A stretch of DNA of 61,682 nt from a virus. The position numbers and the translations under genes are program-made. This document shows positions 47,115 through 55,933 of this stretch, one piece after another. The stretch is from the IMG/VR virus record IMGVR_UViG_3300023179_005392, positions 1 to 61,682 of that record; one strand, 5' to 3'. The notes under the pieces were generated by a model. It had not been told where the DNA came from. It worked only from the letters and a program-made list of their open reading frames with translations, and searched no databases. How positions within the stretch are numbered: position 1 is the first letter of the stretch; the number at the start of each line of letters is the position of its first letter.

Positions 47115-48170
47115 TTAACTATTTTGTATTTGGTTTAATTGGGCTTCAAAAAATACTCTTCTTTTATCTTGAAAGTCTTCAACTATTCGTAAAACATCAG
47201 ATTCGAATACATCAAATTTTGTATAGTTTTTCACGGTTTCAAATCCTGAATCATATAATTCTGGTGTCACTGAATCTTCCAACCAAGTTTGTGTAAAATC
47301 AGCAATAACATCAATTATTTGTAGTGGATCTTCAACCCAAATACCATTTTTTTCATTCATCCATTCTGGTTTTATATTTGGAATTTTACCAATTACTGGA
47401 ACTCCTGTTGCCATACATTCAATCGGAAAAGTTCCAAATGACGATGTGGGGTCAATCCAAACACCTAAAAAAGCATCTTGCATAGTACTAGCAAATTCTT
47501 CTTCTGAAATTCCACGTAAATCTCTAAACGTAATAAATCTGAATTGAGGGTATTTTAAATAGAATGATTTGATGAGATTCAATCCATCACGTTGTTCTCT
47601 TGAATGAACGACTACTATAGGTTTTGGTGGTTTTGATTGAGGAACAAAACAATTTGAAATTAAAGGACTTAAAATTTCGAACGAAATATTTTTCATTATT
47701 TTAGAAATTAAATCTTTTTGTGTTTCACTTGTAGTAATACATTTTAAAAATCCAAACTGACTCCAATTAGCACCTGGTTGTAATGTTTCTAATATATGAT
47801 CATATGCTTGACATAATACTATTTTACCACATGGTAAATTTTTTACTTGATCCATTACAAATCCAAAAATTTCAGGTATAATTAGTATATCATCAGGGGC
47901 TACTTGTAAATTGTTTCCCTCTAAGATTGAAAAATTTAGATCTTTGTGTTTTTTATACATCCAAGAGTTAACATCCATATAATCTTTTTTCTCATATAAC
48001 ATAACAACATTATACCCATTGTCCTTTAATACTTGAGCAATGTCGTAAATAACACGTATTGACGCTTTAGCGTTTCCTTTGGTATCTTGTAAGAAGAAAT
48101 AAATCCTATTGGATTTACTGTTTACGTTATTAATTGAATTTTGTAAATTTTGTTTTAAATCTTCACTCAT
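47115..48170 (-). CDS. Glycosyltransferase, GT4-like (GT-B fold)
   Basis: 351 residues. GT-B signs: RIYFFLQDTKGNAKASIRVI and YDIAQVLKDNGYNVVMLYEK in the N-terminal half; RDLRGISEEEFASTMQDAFL and the EX7E-type SSFGTFPIECMATGVPVIGK in the C-terminal half. The Glu of FPIECMA is the expected donor-binding residue. It belongs to the same minus-strand operon as the other sugar genes. Confidence 0.8.
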   Translation of the reverse strand: MSEDLKQNLQNSINNVNSKSNRIYFFLQDTKGNAKASIRVIYDIAQVLKDNGYNVVMLYEKKDYMDVNSWMYKKHKDLNFSILEGNNLQVAPDDILIIPEIFGFVMDQVKNLPCGKIVLCQAYDHILETLQPGANWSQFGFLKCITTSETQKDLISKIMKNISFEILSPLISNCFVPQSKPPKPIVVVHSREQRDGLNLIKSFYLKYPQFRFITFRDLRGISEEEFASTMQDAFLGVWIDPTSSFGTFPIECMATGVPVIGKIPNIKPEWMNEKNGIWVEDPLQIIDVIADFTQTWLEDSVTPELYDSGFETVKNYTKFDVFESDVLRIVEDFQDKRRVFFEAQLNQIQNS

Positions 48171-48172
48171 TT

Positions 48173-48439
48173 TTATAGTTTTTGAATAAATTTATTGAAT
48201 AGCATTGTGTTCCAAGCTAATCGAAATGAAACACTTAAATCCTGTGATTTACTGACCATTTTTTCATCGATTGGTTGCATTTCAGAAAAAACAACTTCAG
48301 TTAATGTTTTTATAACTTCGTATTTTATGACAGAAATATGTTGACTTTCACCAGTTCCTGAAAACTCAGGGCGGTCGACAAAAGAATCAATCGCATTAAT
48401 GTTCAAATAGTATTTTTCACCTAAAACGTCTAACATCAT
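48173..48439 (-). CDS. Small protein, unknown
   Basis: 88 residues: MMLDVLGEKYYLNINAIDSF, then GTGESQHISVIKYEVIKTLT and a helical SFRLAWNTMLFNKFIQKL. No family recognised. It lies between a glycosyltransferase and a HAD-like gene with overlap at the 5' side, so it is co-translated with sugar genes, but it looks more like a virion protein than an enzyme. Confidence 0.45.
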   Translation of the reverse strand: MMLDVLGEKYYLNINAIDSFVDRPEFSGTGESQHISVIKYEVIKTLTEVVFSEMQPIDEKMVSKSQDLSVSFRLAWNTMLFNKFIQKL

Positions 48440-49032
48440 ATCAAATTTTTAATGTAATCATTTAATTCACCAATAGAATTTATAGTAATATTGGTTTTTA
48501 TTTCTGAATTATAAGGTTTTTCAAATTTAATTAAAGTTTTATTTTTATTTTTTTGTAATAATTCAGGTTCCGCCGTGACCAAAATATCAAATTCTTTCCA
48601 GATTTTTCTCTTATTCTTATGATTGTAAAAAATTATTTTTTCAATCTCACATCCAAACTTGGATATAAAAAACAGAGTTGCTGGCTTACTTTTACCAACC
48701 TGTTTGGAAATTAATAAAAACTCAACTTTACCAAAATACTCTCGGTAAATTTCGTTTAAAATATGGAACGTGTTCATTTCTGTTGATGGTGCATGTCCAA
48801 AAATTTGCATAGCAAATTCGTTATACATAAAGTTGTAATACTCCTCATCATTCTTAAAATTGAAATGATTTTTATAGTTAGATGTGTTGTATGGTTTATA
48901 GATTTCAAATTTAAAATCTTCGTCAACCAGTTCTAATTCATCGATGAAAAATTTCTGATAGATCTGTTCTATCTTTTCGAAAGTATCCCTAAGGACACCC
49001 TCAATATCAATTGCTACTCTAAATTTTGGCAT
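48436..49032 (-). CDS. HAD-like (5'-nucleotidase type) protein
   Basis: 198 residues if started at the ATG at 49032 (another in-frame ATG at 49056 would lengthen the overlap to 38 nt). VAIDIEGVLRDTFEKIEQIY sits at the HAD motif 1, but the usual DxD is D-I-E, so the acid/base Asp is replaced by Glu. Later FLLISKQVGKSKPATLFFIS and DILVTAEPELL fit motifs 2-4. HAD enzymes remove phosphate from sugars or nucleotides; here possibly an altered or sugar-phosphate-specific one. Activity is uncertain because of the motif change. Confidence 0.55.
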   Translation of the reverse strand: MPKFRVAIDIEGVLRDTFEKIEQIYQKFFIDELELVDEDFKFEIYKPYNTSNYKNHFNFKNDEEYYNFMYNEFAMQIFGHAPSTEMNTFHILNEIYREYFGKVEFLLISKQVGKSKPATLFFISKFGCEIEKIIFYNHKNKRKIWKEFDILVTAEPELLQKNKNKTLIKFEKPYNSEIKTNITINSIGELNDYIKNLI

Positions 49033-49789
49033 ATATTCTTTGAAATTTTTGGACACTGTTCATTAAATTTTTACATTTCATTACTTCATATGTTATTATT
49101 CCATTGTAGTTATTTTTTTTAAGTAATTCTGAAAATTTTTTATGAAAATCAAACTCAACAATTGGTTTTAAATGTGGTTCAGAAATATGAATATGATTAA
49201 TATGTTTAATGTTTGATTCAAACTCATTTATAGGGTCTAGTTTTTCTAATTTTATATTATGGGTGTCAATCATTGTTTTAATGTTTTTGAATCCATTGAT
49301 TTCAATAAAATTTACTATTTCATTTAAAGTGAAGAAATACCCACCATTATAACCTTTCATATTAGGTTCAATAGATAATTCAATGTTTGTTCCAATTAAA
49401 AGATTATCAACTTGATTTAAAATTGAAGATAATTTATTTTCCCAACCTTCTATATTTTTTCTTAAAGATGGTGAACCTAAAACCATAACTTTTACACCAA
49501 ATATTTTGCAATATTCAATAAGTTTGATATAATGTTTTATAACTATTATTTCATCAGTCAAATCTAGACAATCGACACCGAAAAAAATTGATTGAATAGA
49601 CTCCATTGAAATATTATATTTGTCCATCAATATTTTGAATTCAACTAATTTTTCTTTAGTCAAATTTTTCCAATCGGATATTTTAGTTAACACTCCTTCA
49701 ATATGAGTTATTCCAACAGAATTAAGTTTTTTAAAGATTAACTCATTATCAATTGGATCCCAAGCAAGATTACTTAATGCTAATTTCAC
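49019..49789 (-). CDS. Sugar phosphate isomerase/epimerase-like TIM-barrel protein (AP_endonuc_2 type)
   Basis: 256 residues. MKLALSNLAWDPIDNELIFK starts a xylose-isomerase-like TIM barrel; LSIEPNMKGYNGGYFFTLNE and KTMIDTHNIKLEKLDPINEF provide Glu and Asp/His ligands, and HINHIHISEPHLKPI a further His/Glu site. Members isomerise or epimerise sugars. Together with the reductase and transferases nearby it may make an unusual nucleotide-sugar or sugar decoration. Overlaps both neighbours. Confidence 0.7.
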   Translation of the reverse strand: MKLALSNLAWDPIDNELIFKKLNSVGITHIEGVLTKISDWKNLTKEKLVEFKILMDKYNISMESIQSIFFGVDCLDLTDEIIVIKHYIKLIEYCKIFGVKVMVLGSPSLRKNIEGWENKLSSILNQVDNLLIGTNIELSIEPNMKGYNGGYFFTLNEIVNFIEINGFKNIKTMIDTHNIKLEKLDPINEFESNIKHINHIHISEPHLKPIVEFDFHKKFSELLKKNNYNGIITYEVMKCKNLMNSVQKFQRIYAKI

Positions 49790-50540
49790 AGATAAAATTT
49801 TTTAAATCTTCTAATACCGACTCTTTTGTTTTCAGATAACCAAATTCAGTCAAATTTGTTTTAAAATTATACACAATACTATCTTTATATTGTACTTTAT
49901 CAACGTGTTTTGGGAATAATTTAATAATTTCACTTGTCTCTAAAGGTTCTGGAAATAAATTAAAAATTTTCCTATCTGGGTATTTTTCTGAAAAATAAAG
50001 AATATCTGAAGATAATGAGTTTAAATTGTACCACTGAAACGTTGAATTTAAATTAATTTGATCAATATTACTATTATTAATCAGATCAAAAATAATATTC
50101 TTTTTGATATGTTTATTAAATAATCCTGGTAATCTGAAAATTTTTAAATCATCTGTTTTAATAAAATTATCAATTAACAATTCAAACAAATAACGATTTG
50201 TACCATAAGATAATGATTTAATGTTTGGACTGTATGATTCATCAGATTTTTGTGGAGAATCTACGTATACATCAATAGTAGAAATAATAATTATTTTGGA
50301 ATATGTCTTTTTTGAAATGATATCAATTAGTTTATAAATGTTTTTTAAATCAGAAGTTATATCCTTATTCACTAACCATTTTGTTGCTGGCAAACACGAG
50401 AGGTAAAGTTCAGCATTAACGTAGTCATAATTTATAAATGTATTGATATTTTTTGAATTAAATTCATAGTCAAAATTAATTGACTCCTTTAAAGTTGTCC
50501 CAACCAAACCAGTAGAACCTATTAATATTTTAGCACTCAT
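49770..50540 (-). CDS. NAD(P)-dependent sugar epimerase/dehydratase or reductase (SDR-like)
   Basis: 256 residues. ILIGSTGLVGTTLKESINFD is a Rossmann TGxxGxx motif; KIIIISTIDVYVDSPQKSDE matches the SxxxVY catalytic block, and SYGTNRYLFELLIDNF holds YxxxR/K in the YxxxK position (Y-G-T-N-R), an Arg in place of Lys. It resembles RmlD/GalE-type extended SDRs but is short. It likely modifies a sugar at the nucleotide-sugar level. The changed Lys makes catalysis uncertain. Confidence 0.65.
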   Translation of the reverse strand: MSAKILIGSTGLVGTTLKESINFDYEFNSKNINTFINYDYVNAELYLSCLPATKWLVNKDITSDLKNIYKLIDIISKKTYSKIIIISTIDVYVDSPQKSDESYSPNIKSLSYGTNRYLFELLIDNFIKTDDLKIFRLPGLFNKHIKKNIIFDLINNSNIDQINLNSTFQWYNLNSLSSDILYFSEKYPDRKIFNLFPEPLETSEIIKLFPKHVDKVQYKDSIVYNFKTNLTEFGYLKTKESVLEDLKNFICEISIK

Positions 50541-51580
50541 CGTATGAATTTTAATTTAATTTTTGTAGATTCAATTAACATATAATCATTCAGAAATTTT
50601 TGAAGTAATCTTTCTGGATATGAACAATACAGATAATACAAACTATTAATATGACCATCTATTGTTTTATCAATGTAGTAGGTTTTATTGATAAGTGTGT
50701 ATTTTATTTTGTTTTTTTCTAATGATTTTTTATTAATTTCAACATATTCTTTTAACATATTATCATAATGGTTGTACAAATCACAATAAAATGACATAGA
50801 CTTTAAACTACCATAAGCAAAAACATCACATATGACATTTGTGTGTTCAAATATGTGTACATTTTTTAACCCAAACTTATAATACATATTATCACAAACC
50901 CAACAAGATGTTCCATTATCCAAATGATCATGACCACAATCATGATTAGGAACAAAAATAATATCATTTAAATTTACCTCATTTATCAAATGTTGATCAA
51001 CCATAAAATGTGTTAACTCACAATCAAATCTTAATTTAATAACTAATCGATAATCAATATTTTCTTTTTTTGAATGTTCTAACATTAAATTATAACATGT
51101 ATTAATTGAGTATAATTGAGACTTAATAAATTCTTCAGGTGAAGACCAGTTAAAATATTCTTCACTTCTAGTGATGCTAGTAATAAAATCTTTATTATTC
51201 TCAATAATGTATTCTTTGATGTTTGATATTTTTTGTAATTCTTTTTCCACACTTTCTCTATCAACTTTTGATGATAAATCAGTTTCTGTTCCTTTTAACC
51301 CAAAATTATCCCAAGTGTGGACAAAGATGTCATAATCATAACTACTACACAAATTTTTAATTGTTGGTATAATGTTTAGATTTCTTATATGACCAGTCAG
51401 AAGTATTGCAATTTTCCCATTTACTCTAAGACCATTATTTAATTTTATGTATTCATTACAAGTTGATATTTCTTGTTCAAAATCATCATATTTTTTATGT
51501 CCGTGTATGTTTATTTCGTGTGTTGTACAATCTCGATTTAGGTAGAGATTAAATAAATGTTTTAGTTCCTCAACTCTCAT
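50537..51580 (-). CDS. Putative glycosyltransferase-like protein
   Basis: 347 residues. IAILLTGHIRNLNIIPTIKN, then YDYDIFVHTWDNFGLKGTET and RLVIKLRFDCELTHFMVDQH. The gating motif TGHIRNL, the IFVHTW strand and the KLRFD acidic site resemble a family of polysaccharide-biosynthesis proteins that I associate with surface glycan loci, but I cannot give the CAZy family. Cys/His pairs (DCGHDHLDNGTSCWVC) may bind zinc. Co-directional and overlapping with neighbours. Confidence 0.55.
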   Translation of the reverse strand: MRVEELKHLFNLYLNRDCTTHEINIHGHKKYDDFEQEISTCNEYIKLNNGLRVNGKIAILLTGHIRNLNIIPTIKNLCSSYDYDIFVHTWDNFGLKGTETDLSSKVDRESVEKELQKISNIKEYIIENNKDFITSITRSEEYFNWSSPEEFIKSQLYSINTCYNLMLEHSKKENIDYRLVIKLRFDCELTHFMVDQHLINEVNLNDIIFVPNHDCGHDHLDNGTSCWVCDNMYYKFGLKNVHIFEHTNVICDVFAYGSLKSMSFYCDLYNHYDNMLKEYVEINKKSLEKNKIKYTLINKTYYIDKTIDGHINSLYYLYCSYPERLLQKFLNDYMLIESTKIKLKFIR

Positions 51581-52565
51581 AATTTTTTAATTTATTTTTA
51601 ATAAAATCTTCAATAATGTATATCCCTTGTATTTTACCAGTAAAACAATTTATTAAATTTTTATTAACATTGATCACTGGATATCTTTCATCAGATTCAC
51701 TATTAATTTTTGATTTAATTGATATAAAATAGTCAAAATATTTGAAATTTTTTTTAAATTCTGGATAATAATTTATTATTTTTTTTTCTATTTTTTCAAT
51801 TTTTTCATTAACTAATGATTGGGATATTTTCTTTTTAAATTTTTCTAACGAATTTATGGTTTTAAATTTTTTTATAGGGGTATGTATAACATCAGTAACG
51901 GTAAATTTGTTATCGTAATATGGATATATTGAAAATAAATTACCATCTACCATAGTTAAAGCATCAAATTCTGATTCATATTTGTTTTCGTAAATCAAAG
52001 ATATTGTTAATTCAAAAAAGGAAGTGTCATCATTATTATATTTAATTTGGTTATTTGTGGCGTTGATAACTAAATCAAATTCATTTTGTAAAATTTTTAT
52101 TTTACTAGGTGTTATTTTCTCTTTTACAAAAAAATTACTTAACTGATTAGTAAAAAAAGTTTTTGTAAGATTGAAATCAATATATCTTTCGTCTGTGTTG
52201 ATACAACCTTCAACATTTTTAAATGGGTGTTTTATTTCATTAAATTCAAAATCGTTGAAAATCTTTTTATATGTTTGAAAATCAATAAGTGATTTAAAAT
52301 TTGGTACACAATAAATGTTATTTGTTATTTTTTTTGTTAAAAATTCATAGTCGTTAAGAAAAGATTCAAATGTGTCTATACATAACATCCTTGTTTTATA
52401 ATTCCTAGCATAATGATAACCTAAATGAAGTCTGTTTTGGTTTTTTAATGAGGTCTCCTCAAATAATGAATTATTTTTTTCATATATTGTAATGTCGTGT
52501 TCATTTTTTAATTTGTAACCCAAGTGACAACCAACCCAACCACCACCTATAATTGCTATTTTCAT
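51570..52565 (-). CDS. FAD-dependent oxidoreductase (DAO-like) in sugar island
   Basis: 331 residues. KIAIIGGGWVGCHLGYKLKN is a GxGxxG FAD/NAD motif, followed by DITIYEKNNSLFEETSLKNQ with the acidic end of strand 2, and NQNRLHLGYHYARNYKTR, a conserved substrate-side block in DAO-like enzymes of surface-polysaccharide clusters. C-terminal VNKNLINCFTGKIQGIYIIE matches the second FAD-contact strand. It oxidises an amine or alcohol, perhaps on a sugar precursor; the substrate is unknown. Confidence 0.65.
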   Translation of the reverse strand: MKIAIIGGGWVGCHLGYKLKNEHDITIYEKNNSLFEETSLKNQNRLHLGYHYARNYKTRMLCIDTFESFLNDYEFLTKKITNNIYCVPNFKSLIDFQTYKKIFNDFEFNEIKHPFKNVEGCINTDERYIDFNLTKTFFTNQLSNFFVKEKITPSKIKILQNEFDLVINATNNQIKYNNDDTSFFELTISLIYENKYESEFDALTMVDGNLFSIYPYYDNKFTVTDVIHTPIKKFKTINSLEKFKKKISQSLVNEKIEKIEKKIINYYPEFKKNFKYFDYFISIKSKINSESDERYPVINVNKNLINCFTGKIQGIYIIEDFIKNKLKNYES

Positions 52566-53125
52566 TAATTATGTGTTGTTAATACTTTTTCAATTTTATG
52601 ATATCTTAAGCTTGGGTATTTAAGACAATTCTCAACAAAAATACCATCGCATACCGAAGATTCTGGATTTTGGATACCGATACTCTTAGCAATTTTTGTT
52701 CTTATTACATGACAACCCCAATCAACTCTGTTAATTTTTGGTACTGAATTCAATATTGTATAATTAAAATGATTATGTAAAGAGTTAAATAGTATCAAAT
52801 CATAAGTTGAATTAACATTTAAAACTTCTTTCACAGTTGTTGGTATGTAATAATCTTGAATTGATGTTTGAATCAAAAATTCAGTGTCCACATACTCCAA
52901 TGCTGATTGTCTATTGTAATGGCCCCAAAATCCCATAGTTTTTTCTGATTCATAATATGTAATTCTATCATCATTGAATTGATTAACAACATTTTTTATA
53001 AAATCATTTGGCCCATCATTATAAATTATACATTTCCAATTATTATTGGTTTGTAATTTTAATGACGAAATAAACATATAAGCTTCATATGTCTCATTAT
53101 ATGACGTAGCAATAAATGTTATCAT
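52565..53125 (-). CDS. Short glycosyltransferase family 2-like protein
   Basis: 186 residues. MITFIATSYNETYEAYMFIS is the GT2 start, NWKCIIYNDGPNDFIKNVVN the second strand, and VDTEFLIQTSIQDYYIP sits where DxD normally lies (TSIQD). VDWGCHVIRTKIAKSIGIQN is the acceptor part. It is shorter than usual (no C-terminal extension). ATG overlaps the upstream stop by one base. Confidence 0.65.
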   Translation of the reverse strand: MITFIATSYNETYEAYMFISSLKLQTNNNWKCIIYNDGPNDFIKNVVNQFNDDRITYYESEKTMGFWGHYNRQSALEYVDTEFLIQTSIQDYYIPTTVKEVLNVNSTYDLILFNSLHNHFNYTILNSVPKINRVDWGCHVIRTKIAKSIGIQNPESSVCDGIFVENCLKYPSLRYHKIEKVLTTHN

Positions 53126-54627
53126 TATCTAATATAAGGTGTAATTCTATTTATTTTTGAATAAATAAATGGTAATAATCTAATATTATAGTCATCTATT
53201 AAATTTTTAATTTTATTTTCATTTTCATTTCTTGTTTTAGATTCATAATGGTATGCAACTGATTTAGACGATAAATAATTTTTGAAACCTAAAGTTATAC
53301 ACATTAAATTTAATTCTACATCTTCAAAACACTCAATGTAATTTTCATTAAATAAACCACACTTTTCAAAAATTTGTTTTTTAATCATTAATAAAGCACC
53401 AGTATTACCAACGACCTCGAAATCATATGTATTATAATTATAATATGATGTAATTCCTAAATGAGATACTTGTAATCTGTTTTCTTTATCTCGAAATAAA
53501 ATAATTCCGTTATGTTGAATTGTGTTGTCTTCAAAATGAAGTCTAGCACCAACAGTACCAGTATTTTTATTTTGTTTAAAAACCGACAACATATTATAAA
53601 TGACATCATTCATAACTTTAATATCGTTATTACAAAATAATATGTACTCAAAATCTGAGGTAACATAATTTTTTACAACATCGTTATTTATTTTTGCAAA
53701 ATTATAGTAATCATATTCGATAAATTTGATATTACCAAAGGATAAAATATTATTTCTAATCCACTCTTTTTCTAACTCAGAAGAACCAGTGTCAGCTATG
53801 AAAACTGTAAAAATTTCACTATCACAATTATCATAGAATGATTTAACACAATCTTTCAACATATCAACATTACCCTTAGTTGGTATAATAATTGCAACTT
53901 TACCAATGTTTTTTAACGGTTTTTGTTTAGTTTTTTCTACGTATGGTGTGATAGGTTTAAGATCCAAAGGTAATACAGATTTAAATTTGGCTACAAATTT
54001 CTCTTTAGATTCGAAAAATTCTTGATTTGGTTGTCCAACAGATTGATGTGTAATGTCAAATGATGACGTAACACCAATTTTAACGCCGTCCAAATAATTT
54101 GGTAAACAAAAACAATGATCATAAAAATGAAATTTACCTATTGTTTCATCAAATTTGTGTATAATCTTAGTTTTGTCAAAAGCTATAAATAAACCGTCAA
54201 TCGTGACCACAGGTATTAATTCAGGTAATTTAACTGAGTACTTACTTAACCATTTTTTTTGACCTTCTGGTTGATGATAAACTTGTCCTACCATTGTCTG
54301 ATGCATTTTTTCCCAGTATATGCCTGACTCAGGAAAATAACAAGAACCAGCCTTACCGATTATCGCATAATCTGGATTATTTTCGAAATCTGAAGTTAAT
54401 TTTTTACCCCAACCATTTTCAAGTTTTATATCGTTGTGACAGCACACAACAATATTAAATTGTGATTTTTCAATCCCTTGATTGTAGACTTGTGCTAATG
54501 AAAACTCATTAAAATTTCTATATTTAAGTATTTCATATTCTTTTATTCCGATAGATTTTTTTAAATGATCTTCGAAAATTGAGTTTTTGTTTTCATCATT
54601 ATTTGATGAATATACTATTGTAATCAT
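53125..54627 (-). CDS. Two-module glycosyltransferase family 2 protein
   Basis: 500 residues. Module 1 (1-230): FSLAQVYNQGIEKSQFNIVV with CCHNDIKLENGWGKKL. Module 2 (240-500): KVAIIIPTKGNVDMLKDCVK, EYILFCNNDIKVMNDVIYNM (NND metal site), TGTVGARLHFEDNTIQHNGI and CFEDVELNLMCITLGFKNYL. Both are typical of GT2 rhamnosyl-like transferases (RfbF/WbbL type). The first module may be a non-catalytic or a second transferase. Joint translation with dUTPase (4-nt overlap) is an unusual pairing. Confidence 0.85.
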   Translation of the reverse strand: MITIVYSSNNDENKNSIFEDHLKKSIGIKEYEILKYRNFNEFSLAQVYNQGIEKSQFNIVVCCHNDIKLENGWGKKLTSDFENNPDYAIIGKAGSCYFPESGIYWEKMHQTMVGQVYHQPEGQKKWLSKYSVKLPELIPVVTIDGLFIAFDKTKIIHKFDETIGKFHFYDHCFCLPNYLDGVKIGVTSSFDITHQSVGQPNQEFFESKEKFVAKFKSVLPLDLKPITPYVEKTKQKPLKNIGKVAIIIPTKGNVDMLKDCVKSFYDNCDSEIFTVFIADTGSSELEKEWIRNNILSFGNIKFIEYDYYNFAKINNDVVKNYVTSDFEYILFCNNDIKVMNDVIYNMLSVFKQNKNTGTVGARLHFEDNTIQHNGIILFRDKENRLQVSHLGITSYYNYNTYDFEVVGNTGALLMIKKQIFEKCGLFNENYIECFEDVELNLMCITLGFKNYLSSKSVAYHYESKTRNENENKIKNLIDDYNIRLLPFIYSKINRITPYIR

Positions 54628-55232
54628 AATCCAATTCCTGTTGAACCAAATCCATTATTTCCTCGCTCTTTACTCTCAATCTGGTTTTTTTCTAATAAAT
54701 TTACAAAACTACCAGAACTTATCAATGAAAGACAACATTGACAAATTTTTTGTTTATGATTAATCATTATAGGGTTTGGTGTAGAATTATACATTATAAC
54801 TTTAATTTCACCATCATATCCATAATCAATTGTACCTGGACTATTAAGAACGATCAAACCATAGTTCAAAGCTAATCCACTTTTACTTCTTACTTGTAAT
54901 TCCATACCCTTTGGTATATCAAATTTCAATCCTGTAGGTATAAGAATACGACCAAAACCTTCAAGGACATAATCACCAATCCCAAACAAGTCGAAACACG
55001 AATCTGTTTCATATGCATAGTGAGGATCGGTCGCGTCCTCGTGAATTTTTACATAACCGAGATCTACTTTATAGGTTTGTTCCTCCAACTTTTGGTTAAA
55101 TTGATTTAAATCAAATCCTAAATTTTTTGAAAGTTGATCAATATTCAAAAAATTTTGATCGTTAAAACTGCGTAAAATTTCTTGAAATTCTTCGGATAAA
55201 TTCTCAAACTCTTTGTCGTTTTCTTCTATCAT
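54624..55232 (-). CDS. dut: dUTP pyrophosphatase with N-terminal extension
   Basis: 202 residues. The five dUTPase motifs are present in the last 140 residues: CFDLFGIGD (motif 1), RSKSGLALNYGL (2), GTIDYGYDGEIKVI (3), QKICQCCL (4), RGNNGFGSTG (5, Phe-stacking arm). The trimer hydrolyses dUTP to dUMP and PPi, keeping uracil out of DNA. A 60-residue acidic helical N-terminal extension is additional (IEENDKEFENLSEEFQEILR). It is the only clear nucleotide-metabolism gene in the window. Confidence 0.93.
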   Translation of the reverse strand: MIEENDKEFENLSEEFQEILRSFNDQNFLNIDQLSKNLGFDLNQFNQKLEEQTYKVDLGYVKIHEDATDPHYAYETDSCFDLFGIGDYVLEGFGRILIPTGLKFDIPKGMELQVRSKSGLALNYGLIVLNSPGTIDYGYDGEIKVIMYNSTPNPIMINHKQKICQCCLSLISSGSFVNLLEKNQIESKERGNNGFGSTGIGL

Positions 55233-55933
55233 TATTTTAATTCTTTAAGTTTTTTTATTAAGTCAACTAATACTAAAACATCTCTCTCACAATACTCAAC
55301 AATTAAATTGAGTTGATTATGTTCCCAGTATGCTTCGTGAACTCTGTTACCCGTAATTTCACCTTCTTTAGATGATGGTACACCCATAGCTGCACACATC
55401 AATTCCAAGGACGATAAACCAAAAGGATTACCAAATTTCCAAACATCCATAGTATCTATTGCTCTAATTTCCCAAGGTTTTGTTTCATAACTAGGTAGTA
55501 GTGTTGAAGGTCTAATTCCGTTTATTACCATCCTTTTAAGTAAGTGAGGAATATCAAAATTTTTGACATTGTGACCACACAACCAAAAATCCGATTTTTG
55601 AACCTTATTGAATAACTGATTGATTTCAAATAAAGTTTGTTTCTCATCATCACCTGAGATAGTTTGTTTGTGAACTTTTCCATCAGGTGTTACGAAAGCA
55701 AAACTAGCACAAACTATTTTTGAAAACTCTGGAACAAGTGCGGCTCGGTTTATAAACACTTGCTCTTTTGGTAATTCTTTGTCCTCAGGAAATCTTTTCA
55801 AAAACCAGTCAAAATAGTTGTGAAATTGTTTACACAACATTTCATTGTTCTTTTCAAGTTCCTCATAGTTTCTGAATAAACCTACAGTTTCAATGTCAAA
55901 AAAAAGGATTTTATTTATTGGTTGTGTAATCAT
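55232..55933 (-). CDS. 3'-5' exonuclease, DnaQ-like/DEDDy (PolB-exonuclease-like)
   Basis: 233 residues. Motifs: ILFFDIETVGL (Exo I, D and E), LCGHNVKNFDIPHLLKRM (Exo II, N..FD), and YCERDVLVLVDL (Exo III, YxxxD type). IRAIDTMDVWKFGNPFGLSS and MGVPSSKEGEI lie between, typical of predicted PolB-like exonucleases. It is stand-alone, not fused to a polymerase. Role: proofreading, end trimming or host DNA degradation. Adjacent genes overlap by one base (dut) and four bases (glycosyltransferase). Confidence 0.85.
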   Translation of the reverse strand: MITQPINKILFFDIETVGLFRNYEELEKNNEMLCKQFHNYFDWFLKRFPEDKELPKEQVFINRAALVPEFSKIVCASFAFVTPDGKVHKQTISGDDEKQTLFEINQLFNKVQKSDFWLCGHNVKNFDIPHLLKRMVINGIRPSTLLPSYETKPWEIRAIDTMDVWKFGNPFGLSSLELMCAAMGVPSSKEGEITGNRVHEAYWEHNQLNLIVEYCERDVLVLVDLIKKLKELK